From Saccopteryx bilineata (Eukaryota; Chordata; Mammalia; Chiroptera; Emballonuridae), in NCBI RefSeq assembly GCF_036850765.1, contig NC_089490.1:242048442-242112441 (forward strand): a stretch of 64,000 nucleotides of DNA, given 5' to 3'. Shown here one piece after another: positions 44,561-55,788 of this stretch (its first letter is position 1; each line of letters opens with the position of its first letter). The notes below the pieces were generated by a model. It was given only the letters and a program-made list of their open reading frames with translations. It did no database searches and had not been told where the DNA came from. Both the position numbers and the translations under genes were made by a program.

Positions 44561-45521
44561 ATGTAATTCTCAGTTTTCCAGTTCCAGGTCCAGTATTCCC
44601 TTCTCTGCACTGCACATAGCAAGTCTGACCACGTTCCGAATGGAGAATCGAAAACCCGGAGCCTCAGCTACTCCCTGTTCCCTCATCTGATTAATGAGCC
44701 CTAGAGGGTCGCAAGATCCCTCCCAAGCTCCATCCTCCATGATTGTTTCTGAGAAGCAATGAGATGGGAAAGGAAACCCAGGTAGGCAACTTAATACTCT
44801 TGGCTTTGCAGCTTCTTTGGGGTGTGAGGTCAGCAGGGGTTGAGGGAACTCACCCAGATTAACGTCAGTGAGAAGCACAGGCCAGAAATAGAAATACGCG
44901 TAGAAAAGTCTCCCAACGCCACAGACAGCGGGGCAGGCTGATTTAACAACGGCTCCCTCCCATTACAAACACACGTAAATGCTGGATAAATATTTTAAAA
45001 CTTTCAAATACATAGCCTGAAAGAAAACCAAGACAGATCCCAGGTGCCAGAAGCGAAAAGGAAATTCAAACCCAGAGATGTAAGCCCCATCTGATACAGT
45101 AGGGGACTAGGCACCACAATAAAGTAGGCCCGGAGGCTGTCTGGGCTGTAACTGAGACCTCTGGTTAAAACCCAGCTCTCAACAACTTGCTGGGATTTGC
45201 CAGGGAACTAAGAGAATTCTGTATACTGCCCAGGGAAACAGCAAAGAAGCAATTGTCTTTTCCTGAGCTCTGCATGGGAAAAAAGTATGCATCCTATGAA
45301 AAGTCTCAAGTCCAATCTGGGTCAGGGCATGCAAGTTATCTACATGTTGCAAGAATCTCCGGCAAGAAATTAACATAATCACTGTTCCATGACTTGTAGA
45401 AACCTCAGGAACCTGGAAAGAAATATAGATATGACTGCTTTGTAGGGACTTATTCACAATTCAGGATACCCTGGACTCTTACAAGGAAAAAAAAAAAAGT
45501 AAAAGTTTACAGTAAAAATAC
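44561..45521. other. No gene seen; possible old L1 5' sequence
   Basis: From about 44960 the sequence has the feel of an old L1 5' region on the plus strand ('agatcccaggtgccagaagcgaaaaggaaattc'), which would connect with the L1-like text at 46140-47450. The family is not secure. ORFs here (63-102 codons) are not supported. Confidence 0.35.
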
Positions 45522-45523
45522 TA

Positions 45524-46118
45524 CAGTGTGTCCGTAAAGTCATGGTGCACTTTTGACCAGTCACAGGAAAGCAACAAAAGACAATAGAAATGTGAAATCT
45601 GCACCAAATAAAAGGAAAACTCTCCCAGTTTCATTCTTATTCAGTGCAGTTCAGTGGGCTCATACACAGATTTTTTAGGGCTCCTTAGGTAGCTATCCCA
45701 TATAGCCTCTACAGACTCGTCACTGACTGATGGCCTACCAGAACGGGGTTTCTCCACCAAACTGCTGGTTTCCTTCAACTGCTTATCCCACCGAGTAATG
45801 TTATTCCTATGTGATAGTGCTTCGTTATAAATGCGCCGATATTCACGTTGCACTTTGGTCACAGATTTGAATTTAGCAAGCCACAGAACACACTGAACTT
45901 TCCTCTGTACCATCCACATCTCGACTGACATGGCCATAGGCTGCTCCATTGTATACACAGCGTTACATCATCATCTGCGCATGCGCACATGCTGCCACAT
46001 CATCCTACAGAAACTGGGAGGGTTTTCCTTTTATTTGGTGCAGATTTCACATTTCTATTGTCTTTTGTTGCTTTCCTGTGACCGGTCAAAAGTGCACCAT
46101 GACTTTACAGACACACTG
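45524..46118 (-). mobile_element. Internally deleted Tc1/mariner element with long TIRs, copy 2
   Basis: This 595-bp element is the reverse-complement sibling of 8177-8773. Both outer ends read CAGTGTGTC(C/T)GTAAAGTCAT with flanking TA at 45522-45523 and 46119-46120. The TIRs are about 110 bp and the same internal deletion joins the transposase N-terminus to the right TIR. Scattered substitutions separate the two copies. Confidence 0.93.
45641..45958 (-). pseudogene. Truncated mariner-type transposase, N-terminal part, copy 2
   Basis: The 105-codon frame is open from a GTG (the ATG of copy 1 is mutated here; the next in-frame ATG is three codons on). It carries the same helix-turn-helix text, including EKPRSGRPSVSDESVEAI, and ends ...KKSVYEPTELH at the deletion junction. 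The catalytic domain is absent. The open frame in both copies may reflect youth rather than selection. Confidence 0.8.
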
Positions 46119-46139
46119 TACTAAGGATGTGATGTAAAG

Positions 46140-47450
46140 GGATCAGGGAGCAGCATCCACCAATACTACCAAGGTAACAAAATTATTCATTTAATCTTTT
46201 CAATCAACCCAAGAACTAGAAATAATAGAAAATCTGAAGGGCAAGGCAAAATAAGTATGTTTAAATTGAGGGGATAAGAGAAGGTATAGTAAAAATCAAA
46301 ATGATAAGACTCAAAAATTTAAGTGAGCAATTTGAAGGATAAGCATGTAGAGCTTCTAGAACTGAAAACTTTGATCATTAAAACTTTAAACCCAAATTCA
46401 GTAAGATTAGATACACTTAGAAAGAACTAGTAGACTGGTCAATTGATTTCAGAAAATCATCTGGAATAAAACACAGAAAGAGAAGAATATAGAAAAAAAT
46501 TGAAGCATTTAAGAGATATGGATGGACCTGGCTGGTGGACTTAGCAGTAGAGCATCAGCCTGGTATACGGAAGTCCTGGGTTTGCTTCCCAGTCAGGGCA
46601 CAGAGGAGAAGCGACCATCTGCTTCTCTACCCCTCTCCCTTTTCTCTATCTTTTCTCCTCCCACAGCCATGGCTTGAATGGTTTAAGCAAGTTGGCCCTG
46701 GCCACTGAGGATGGCTCCATGGCCTTGCCTCAGGTGCTAAAATGGCTCAGTTGTGAGCAATGGAGCAGCAGCCCCAGATGGGCAAAGTATCTCCCCCTAA
46801 GTGGGCTTGCCAAGTGGATCCTGGTTGGGGTGCATGCAGGAGTCTGTCTCTGCCTCCCCACCTTTCACTTAATAAAAAAAAAAGAGAGAGAGATGAGGGT
46901 TGACCGATATATTTAGAATTTCAAATCTAAATCAATCTAAAAGAAAATTGAGGAAAGGGAATCAGAAGGAACCAAAGAAATAATGGCTGAGAATTTTCCA
47001 GAACTTAAGAAGGCCAGTGATTCCCAAGGAGCATGATAGAACACAAACCATAACAGAAAAAGCCACATAGCTACATACATTGTAGCCAAACTTTTTTATT
47101 AAATAAAGAAAACTCTTAAAAGCTCTTGAATAGAGAAATAACCTAAAAAGAAATGGTAGGCTGACCACAGAATACTAACAACAATAGAAGAGTTTCTCTT
47201 ATACCCAACTAAACTACTGTTACAGAATAAAGGTGGAATAAAGGTATTTTCAAAAATAACGCTAAAAAAAAATTTATCACTGACATTTACTGCTGAAAAA
47301 AACTACTACTTTGATGTGATTCAGAAAGAAGCCCAAATTGGATCCCAAAAGAAGTGTGAAGCAAGAAGAAATGATGAGCGGAGAATTCAATAAGCATTGA
47401 CTTAGGACAACAAGAACTATAATAGCTAATTTGGAAAAGCTAAAAGCAAG
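46140..47450 (+). mobile_element. Old L1/HAL1-like fragment, plus strand, split by a SINE
   Basis: 'accaaagaaataatggctgagaattttccagaacttaagaaggcc' and the later 'gctcttgaatagagaaataacctaaaaagaaatgg' and 'aataaaggtggaataaaggtattttcaaaaataa' resemble the ORF1 region of ancient L1 or HAL1 elements on the plus strand. A SINE (46525-46885) interrupts it. All frames are broken. Boundaries and subfamily are estimates. Confidence 0.5.
46525..46885 (+). mobile_element. tRNA-derived SINE with long body, plus strand
   Basis: Head ACCTGGCTGGTGGACTTAGC, B box GGGTTTGCTTCCCAG, GGGCACAGAGGAGAAGCGA, 'ggcttgaatggtttaagcaag', and 'ccccagatgggcaaagtat' of the body, ending in an A-rich/GAGA tail. More diverged than 42128-42527; the target duplication is unclear (AGAGAT on both sides). 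Confidence 0.85.
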
Positions 47451-48919
47451 TTAAATTAAAATACTAAATAACAATAACATGTAAAATGGTATGAGTTATT
47501 TTAAATCCTTGTATTTAGGGGGAAAAAAACAAAGAAATACTGAATAACCAGTGAAGTATGCATGATACAATGTTTTACTGTAGCCAGTAAAATATTTGAA
47601 ATACAAGGAATACTTTTAAACCAACAGAGGGAGATGGAGGAATAGTGTAATAAAACAGGCAATATAATAAAAAGGAAAAAGGAAGAAAAAGAAGGGGGGG
47701 CGGAGGAAGCACATGGACAAGATGTTCTGGAAATCCCTTTGCAGGATCAAATTCTCAGCTCAACCCAATCCCTGCTGAGGTTGAGCGCCACCTGGTGGTA
47801 ACTGCCCCCCTGACTCTGAATTCTCCCACCGCCCAGCACCTTCGCTCCTTCCCCCCACTCCTTACCTAGCCACACCTCCCCAGTTCATCTCGCTCCAACT
47901 GTTTGGGGTTATTTCCCGGTGTGTGGCAAGGAGGGTTCTGGTGCCACTAACTCCGTGCCATTCCTGGAATGGAATAAGTTGGCAGCCAAAGAGATGCCAG
48001 CCAATGCCATCTAGCCTTCAGGGAGCCCAGCACTCTTGGATCACTTCACCCTTCCTGTCACTTCCTTCTTCATTACAGCAGCAAACAAACTGACAACTGA
48101 GGCCCCCATCGCGGCCCTCTTTCTTCTCTGAGCCTTTGGTTTCTCCCCAGGGCCTCTCTGGGGTGGGGGTGGGGAGGCAGGGCAGGGGGAAATATGGCTG
48201 TTCTCAGGTGAATGAGAGTGCAAGGTGTGGCCCAGTGTGGCTCAGTCTCCATCGTGCGGATGACGGGTCTCCTTGTGCCTCTGTCTGTGTCAGTTAGGCA
48301 CACAGGACCTTCAGAGTTTCTGTTCAATGAGCACTGATCTATCAGCTCCTTGGGGTGGGCCTCCAGCAACGAGCCACCGGAAAAAGAACTCCCTCTCCCC
48401 CAAAGTGTGCCAACTTGCTGGAGCATCCAGGATGCTGAGAAACGTCAGTGATCATTATGTCACTGTTGTTGCGGTCTGAGTAGGTAGCACTCACTGGTGC
48501 TAATGAAGTCAAGGATCAGTCCCCAGAAGGCTAGCAGGCTTGGCACAAAGCAAAATATTCTTGCAGCCCTGACTCCCCATCCAAGGTCAAGGGCTGCTGA
48601 GTGTGGCCTCCATCTGGCAGAGGCAGTGTAAGCTGCTTTGGGTCATGTTCACCCTGAGAGACAGAGAAGGGAGACTTCAAAGGAAACATCCCACCGAGGG
48701 CTAGCAGCCACAGCAGGACCCAATACAGTGAGCACATTAGCGTGCCAGCGGTTTCTTATTTCTTCCTCTCCAAGCCCGAGCTGCTTCTCCACTCACAGAC
48801 CACATCCACATCGGTGGGATCCCACCCCCTGGGAAAACACTCCTTTATGAATGTTCTTGTACACATCTACTTGTTTAAGCAGCACCGGGGGCAGAGGACT
48901 ACCCCCATACATACCCACA
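47451..48919. other. No gene seen; GC-richer second half
   Basis: From about 47700 the sequence is more GC-rich with ORFs of 60-117 codons on both strands. None has a recognisable domain or convincing exon boundaries. A distant exon or regulatory element cannot be excluded from composition alone. Confidence 0.45.
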
Positions 48920-49075
48920 CACAGGCTATGGGACCTTGAGCAGGTTACTGAGCCTCTCTGAGCCTCAAGTGCCACATCCAGAAAGTGACAGAGTGAGAAT
49001 GTCCACATCACAACCTACTTTGTTGTGACAATCAAAGCGGATAAAGCAGGCAAGAGGAGTGCTACGTCAACCACA
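48920..49075 (+). repeat. MIR, plus strand
   Basis: 'ctatgggaccttgagcaggttactgagcctctctgagcctcaagtgccacatccagaaagtgac' is the MIR core in sense orientation, followed by 'gttgtgacaatcaaagcggataaagc'. Confidence 0.7.
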
Positions 49076-49701
49076 AATGGACATAAAACTGCCATCCATC
49101 GTTGTTTCTCAGGTGGATTCCTGCACCAGAATCAGAAAGAAGTTCTTTTCTGATGCTTTTCTCTCAGTGGTTATATATGTACCCTGATTTATCAGTCACC
49201 TCATTAAAATTAATTTTAAAAAAATTTAAAAATTTAAAAAATATATTTTTTTTTCCTCAAAAAAAAAAAAAAAATCTGTCCTCTCAGGGATTCAGAGCCC
49301 CCTGGAGGAGGGCACGGGTGGTGCTTCGAGCCCAGACATGCACATAATTATAATTATCTAGAGAAGAACTTCTTGAATCCAACTCCACCCAGTGGGCTAG
49401 GTGTAGACACTTTTTAAGCTCCCCAGGTAATTCCTGAGGAGAAGAAACCCTGGACCAGCCTCTTAGCATTGCCACAGGCCGTAGCCTTGGGCAAAGTGTC
49501 TCCGACTTGCCTGGTAAGGATCCTAGGGTAACTGCTGCAAATACAAAACCCCATACTCCATCCCCAATGCTTTGAATCAAATCATGGGGGAAGAGGCCTA
49601 GAAAGTCGGTGAATCCTGTCATTTGGAAGTTGGAAAACACTGCCTAAAGTTTCTCAAATGTTTAACGTGTATAAGAATTTCCTGTGAACCTTGTTTTTAA
49701 A
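49076..49701. other. No gene seen; small L1 3' end possible
   Basis: At 49165-49270 'tatatatgtaccctgatttatcagtcacctcattaaaattaattttaaaaaaatttaaa' resembles the terminal 3'UTR of the L1s in this window, suggesting a very short 5'-truncated L1 insertion of about 100 bp. The remainder is unique-looking; the 118-codon minus-strand ORF (49284-49640) is not supported. Confidence 0.45.
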
Positions 49702-49715
49702 AAATAAAGATGGCC

Positions 49716-49877
49716 TGCCCTGGCCAGATAGCTCAGTTGGTTAGAGCATCATCCTGAAATACAGAGGATGCTGGTTCGCCCTCCCGGTCTGGGCACAAAC
49801 AGGAATAGATTGATGTTCCTCTCTCTCTCTCCCCCCCCCTTCCTCTTTCTAAAATCAATAAAGTAAACATTGAAAGA
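49716..49877 (+). mobile_element. Ves-type short tRNA-SINE, plus strand
   Basis: 'tgccctggccagatagctcagttggttagagcatc' is a tRNA-like head with A box. 'gctggttcgccctcccggtctgggcac' is the B-box region, and 'aaaatcaataaagtaaac' is the tail. AAATAAAGATGGCC / AAATGAAGATGGCC flanks (49702-49715; about 49879-49892) form the target duplication. Confidence 0.85.
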
Positions 49878-49892
49878 AAAAATGAAGATGGC

Positions 49893-52029
49893 CAGGCATA
49901 TCTACTCTAACTCAATAAATTTAACTTGGAAAGTCTGGGATGAGCCCTGGAATTTTCACTTTTAACTAGCAACCTCAATTGATCCCCAAGTCTGCTACTC
50001 ATTGGGAAGTACTGCCCCAAACCTCTGGAATGACGTCAGAGAATGGAGGATAAGGTCTAGGTGATTCCAGCTCTGGCTTCCACATCAGCACTGGACTCTC
50101 CTGTCTGAACTTTCTAGTGGCTGTTCAGGAGGATTGACTAATTCTGAGAAGGGACAATCCAGAGCCATTCCAAGCCTTGACACAGAAAGGTGTAATGTGG
50201 GTCATGTGACATGAGGTGCTGAGACAAGCCAAGGAAGGCTGCATTCCTAGGGCTGCTCCCAGGTACTCCACAGCCTTCAAGCTGTGAGTCAACTTTTATG
50301 TCACATGCCCCAAAGAAGAGCTCTCCTGCCCTGGCATGGGGACGTCTACAGGGACCCACCAACTGTCGACACACCATGGATGCCAGGCAAGTCTTCCTTT
50401 GCCATCCAGCCTCTCAGAACCCTTACTGCCGCCATCCTGGATTCTGTTCCCTTCAGACCTAAGGACTCATTATCCAGAGTTTGCTATGGATTAGGACCTT
50501 TAAGGGCACATGATGTATTTGTATCTCTGAATAAGGAGTCACTGGTTATAGAAAATGTGAAGTATAGGGGCATTTTCTCTCTTTCCCTATGTTCCTGTCA
50601 GTACACAAATGAGAATTTCTGCCCTTTCCCACACATTGAAGAAAAGCTACTACTTCCTCGTCATCTCTCATTGACTTCTCCCTAAGAAATAACAGAGGAC
50701 CCATTTATCTGTATGAGAAGGGGGGTTCTTTGACAGGCCTCCACCCTCAGCTGGAAGCATCTATCTGTTGGATACCTTTACCCCTGTTACTCTGCTTCAT
50801 GGAGATCCTGTGTCTTGTTCCTTTGATGACATGAATCTTAAGGTATGAATTCAGAAAAAGAGTAGGGAGAAGCTTGCTTCAAAATACAAAAGGGCCTGGG
50901 AGGTCACTACTTGTCCCTAAAGATGAAAGGTATTCCTATTTCTGCTCTCCCACCTCCCATCTGCTGTCACGTCTCTTTGGAAACTGAGGTCCACTAAAAA
51001 GTGTTATGGCTCATATGGACAATGACTCAAGCATGGGGAGCTCGGAGACACTGACAGACAAACTGACCAGCTGTCTGATTAGAGAGACTCCCAACTAAAC
51101 CCACATCCCACCTGTATTGACTCCAGCAATTGATTTTTTATAGTCATCATCAAAAGATTATTTTTTAATGGGGAAGGATGCAACTTTAGGGAAAATTGGC
51201 AGACTGAACACAGCCATCTATGTTCTTCCCCTCCCCAAACACCACTAAAAACGCCAGTAAAAAGATTTCTTTCTCTGAACACATAAATAGTCATCCGTGA
51301 GAAGGCACCAAGAGCAAAATTTTGGAAGACAAAAGTACATGAATGCATTCCCTACACCAGAGAGCTGAGAACCAATTTTATTTACACTCAGAAATCCTCA
51401 AAAGTCTCAGAAATGAGCGGCAACGGGTACTTCTGGAAACGGGAGCTAAACGAGCTCACCACAATAAATTGGATTGTTTGAAAGTTTGTCTTGTAGAGTC
51501 AGGTCCCCAGTGCCCGTCCTAGGACAGTCCTGTTAGACAATTTGCTGCCTCTCTCCTAGCAAAACTTATAGACTTCTGCAACTCCCTAAACTGTGATAAG
51601 GTGTCGAAGAATTGCAAAAATTTTTAACATTAGTATTTTAAAAGGAAGAGTCTGGCCCCCTTACCTCTCCTTTCTGAAAAGAAAAAAAAAACAGAGAAAG
51701 AGATTAAAGGGTCAAAAGTTAGTATCTGAAAACTTCTTCTTCCCTTCAATAAGATCCTTTAGGAGACAATGTTTACATATCCTACACTGATTTTAACTTT
51801 TCCTCCCCTCCTGGAGTCCTGAGAGTGATGTAAACCTCTAGACAAATGGATCAATCAGGAGCTCACTCCCCTTGCTTGAAAAACCTGCACTCTGTAACAT
51901 TTTGTATGCTTTCTAATAATCATCCCTTTTGAACTTCTTTATATGTATCATATAAAACTTGTAAACTAAAGCAAGCAGGGTTTGCTTGCTTTTTACCCAA
52001 CACTTTTAGCAAGGGTATTTTCATTTGGT
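49893..52029. other. No gene seen
   Basis: Unique-looking sequence. The 133-codon plus-strand ORF (50284-50685) was considered but has no recognisable domain. Parts of 51480-51900 may be an old repeat that I cannot name. Confidence 0.45.
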
Positions 52030-52450
52030 CTCTCTCCTTATCCTAAACTAAACATTTTGCTCTGGGGACAGGGGTTGGGGGTAGATACTAGAAGATCTAG
52101 GAATGTCTTTGATATGTAAAACAATATTTATCCCTACTGTGTTGATATATAAAGTGACATTTATCACTATTGTGTTATCTTGTAGTTAATGTATAGAAAA
52201 TTTTTTTCCTTTTAATAGATCCTATAGATAAATGTTGTAAGCTTGTTAGTAATTGACTATTGTACCATGCTCCCTCCTTACCCACCCCAACCAGTACTTG
52301 ATTTTGTATAAAAGAAGGTCTAGAATGGTAAGAGGGCCTACATGATTTGAGATTGTGCCCCGTGTAGCTAGCCGGCTAATTAATAAATTCCTCAAAAATT
52401 CATTTGAACTTGGTGCCTCTGTGTAACCGTGGATTTAAGTAATATACTTT
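52030..52450 (+). mobile_element. Possible solo ERV LTR
   Basis: 'gattttgtataaaagaaggtc' (about 52299-52319) looks like a TATA box. It is followed by 'gagattgtgccccgtgtagctagccggc', AATAAA within 'taattaataaattcctc', and a short U5-like end near 'gtaaccgtggatttaag'. Start and end are not fixed and no target duplication was seen. Confidence 0.4.
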
Positions 52451-53634
52451 ATAACAAAACTATGCATTTATTGCTCTTTTTTTTTAATGAAAGGAGGGAG
52501 GAAAGTGGGAAGAAGGGATTCTGCATTGAGGAGCATGTTAAGAGCCAGTCCCCCTCTTCCTCTCTCTCTGGACCTGACCTTTGAATACCAGCACACACTG
52601 TCAGTTTAGGATCCGAAACCAACCCTGCTGCAGTGTGAGGAAACTTCGGTGAGAACCATGAGGTCTGTGGCACAGGACCTAGTGGCTTGGCTTCAGTTTA
52701 AAGCTTTTAAATGGTTCATGCAGGAACTACCTGTCTCCCTTCTTCCCTGCAGGCCACCGACCCCTCCTGGAGGCCCTGACCCTCAAGGCTACTGTCCCTC
52801 TGGCCAGCCCAGCTGACATCTGTATATGCAGCCAAGGCCAAGGTCATTTCGTTCCGTTCCCCCTGAGTTGGGAAGGAGAAGACCCTTTCCCCTCCCTGGC
52901 CTGGGTCTGCTTGTTGAAATCCAAGGCTGCCGAGTCACATTGCTCACCACCTGTGCTGGAAACTTGTTTTTTCTCAGTCATTCCTGCCTGCTCTTGTCAA
53001 GGCTCTGCTTGCCTGTGGGCAGCCTAATCTCTCCCCGTCAGAATGCTCTTTCTGGTTCAAATACACGCTCGCCCTTTCTAGGAATTTTTTCTTCTGCAAC
53101 TTGGCCTTTTCCTGGCTCTGCCGCAGCCCAACCCAGCATGCCAGGTCCTGGTGGGGGCTCTTCTGCTCCAAACCTCATATCCCTCCATTTTCAAGATAAA
53201 GACAAAGATCTGGCTCTGGGAAGCCTGGAGGGCTAAATCATGGCTCTTTAAACTCTTAAGGTCCTATTTTATTTTCAATTTAATGCAGAAACTTCTAGTT
53301 GCCTTCCTAAATCCTCACTGTCGTCTTTGGGAGACCAGGGATTTCTAAACAGGTTCTAGAAGCAGTTACCTGTAATAGAACCTCAGAGGTCATTTTGTTT
53401 GAGGGGACTCTAATGTCTCTGGGTGGTTGTCCTTGGGAAATCCTGGGTTCTAGTTGTATACCTGGGACTCCAGTCTACATACACACCACCAGAGTACTTG
53501 CAAAGCTTATTAAAGATCGCTGGGAGAGATCCACACCTTTGCCTTCCATGCTCAGCCCTGGAACGGCCTCCTGACCATGGCTTCCTGCAGCACTGTGCAG
53601 CCACTCAGCCTGTCTGTCTGGGGCATCTAGTCCT
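52451..53634. other. No gene seen
   Basis: GC-richer sequence with a 136-codon plus-strand ORF (52826-53236) rich in Pro, Ser and Leu. No domain is recognised and the codon content looks like chance. Confidence 0.45.
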
Positions 53635-53800
53635 GAACCAGACATGTGATCTCAAGCAAGTTGCTGAATTTACCCGTTTACTTCTCTGGGGATAATAATA
53701 GAACTTGTCTTGGGCATTTGCATATTAGTTAATACATGTATGTGCATGGAATGGTGCCTGGCACACAGGGTATGCTCAAGAAATGCTACCATTATTAGCA
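53635..53800 (+). repeat. MIR, plus strand
   Basis: 'tgtgatctcaagcaagttgctgaatttacc', 'ggggataataatagaac', and 'aatggtgcctggcacacagggtatgctcaagaaatg' follow the MIR consensus order from core to 3' end in sense orientation. Confidence 0.7.
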
Positions 53801-55770
53801 CCTCCTGCCCTTCAAAGAGGATCCAGCTCATTACCCAGTCCTCTGCTGGCCACTGCACCTACAGCCACTGTTCTTGCATTCCATCACCCTGTACTGTCCT
53901 CCATGGATGAGGACAGAAGTTGTATCTTAATCATCTTAAAATTGCCCAGGATCTGGCACAGAGGCTGGCATGTTGTAGGTGTGCAGTAACTGTGGCGTTT
54001 ACAGCTCTCAAAGGAGAAAGAATAGCAAGTGATACTCTCAACGACCTGAATTTTAAGAAACCCTCTGGCCATACCATCTACGGCAGGGAAATTTCCTCAT
54101 GACATCCTAACATGTTTCCCCATCTATGGATGAAAGGGGAAACATCTGCAGGGAATAGGGGTGCAGGACAAGGGGAGAAGGGGGGGACTGAGTCCATGCC
54201 ACTGATCCCAATCAGCAAGGTGGCCAGTCCCATTGCTCTGTTTTGTGACCTTTTAAAGATGTCATCTTTCCCAGCAAGAGCACCCTGCCTGTCCCAGGCT
54301 TCCCTTAGAGCCATCAGAGTCTGTTGACTACAGAGCTTTGCTTACAAATAGTATGGCAACCCCTGGAGCTCTGGCAAGTCTAAAGCAACCTGCCAGCAAA
54401 TAAGCACAAGGCTGCGGAAGCATCCAAGCTCTCCGGACTCCCAGCCTCCCTGATGGGGTTTAAAAGGCATCTGTTTTATGTTCCTGAGCAAGTATTGCAC
54501 CATGATTTTCAGAACATTTTTTTTCCTTCAAAGGTCTTATATCCCTGTCTGAAGGGACATTTTAAAAACCCATTTTTCTTGCCAGCATTACAGTTTAGCT
54601 CCAAAGCCTCACTGGGGGGATTTGCAACTTTCTTTTGATGTTCTGATTTTAATGGGACAGTACATCACATGTGGTATGTCACTGGCCCTATCCCCTTTCC
54701 TTTAACTACTTTGTTGGTTGTGGATCTGATGTAAGTCTTCAAGTATAAAGAGCTTTGGGGGAAGGTGTCCCCAGAAAACTCTGAGAAAAGAGGGGAAATG
54801 AGACAGAAAGAAGGCAGTAAATAAACAGCTCCTGGTGGCGCCCATTCCTGCTGTGAAATACTGGGGCGTGGACCCATTTGAAAACACAAAGAGTCAGCTA
54901 GGATTGTGCCTTAAAGCCACCAAACCCAAAGGGTAAGAGACCCGAAGAATTTAGGCATCAATTCTTAGCAGACATGGGTTGAGGACTGCTGGGGGGGAGA
55001 CAGGACTAACCGGAAGACACATCTCACCTGCTGAAAGAGAGCCCTACGGGGTAAGAAGTCTGACACTACGATGGCAACACAGGGCAAGGCACCAACCGCA
55101 ACCGCTAGGTGCCCCCACTTGGCCCTGGGCCCAAGGTTGGGGGACTCTGTCCTCTACACTTGTGTACTTCATCTTTCTTATCCCAGACAGAATGGTTGTT
55201 AGTAACATGCACATGAGATTTGTCCTTGGCAAGAGGTCCTTTCCTACCGACTGTGGATCACATCTGACTGTACGTACAGAGCCCACACAGCACACGAGAG
55301 TTACATCTTGTTAGTGTGACAAGGAAAAAATAATTTTCCTTCTATCCTTCTAAATTTTTCTGTCTGGTCTAATAATCCAATTGACATGAGACAGATTAAC
55401 AGGAGAAAATAACCAAATTTATTATATATATATGGAGGTTCCATAAAAATATGGAATATGCCAATCTGGACTAAGGAGAGGGAAGCACAGGTCTGGGGCT
55501 TCAAAGGAAGAGTCGGCAGTTCACAGGTAGGTGAGGAAGAGCAAGTATGTGGTAAAAAAAAAATTTTGTTTTGTGTAACCCAGAGAAAACAGGACACAGA
55601 GAGTCTAACATATTGTTCGGTTCCTTGCTGCCACACTGAGTTCACCTTACGCTAAAGTGATAGTTCATCTACCTTGAAGCGGGGTTTTCTATCTGAATTC
55701 CTTTAGGCACACAAGGGAAAGGGCCAATGTTTCTTTCTGAGCCTTTTTTTTTCTTAAAAATAACCATCTT
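53801..55770. other. No gene seen; old LTR-like text near 55320-55560
   Basis: No supported ORF. 'ttttctgtctggtctaataatccaattgacatgag' (about 55354-55388) has the look of an ancient interspersed repeat of unknown family. Confidence 0.4.
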
Positions 55771-55788
55771 AAAATAATCGATAAGAAA

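Noticed and set aside
47800..48900. GC-richer stretch as a possible exon or CpG island
   Set aside because: CpG density looks low despite the GC content, and no ORF has a recognisable product.
50284..50685. 133-codon plus-strand ORF
   Set aside because: No recognisable domain, no paralogue in the window and no supporting transcription signals.
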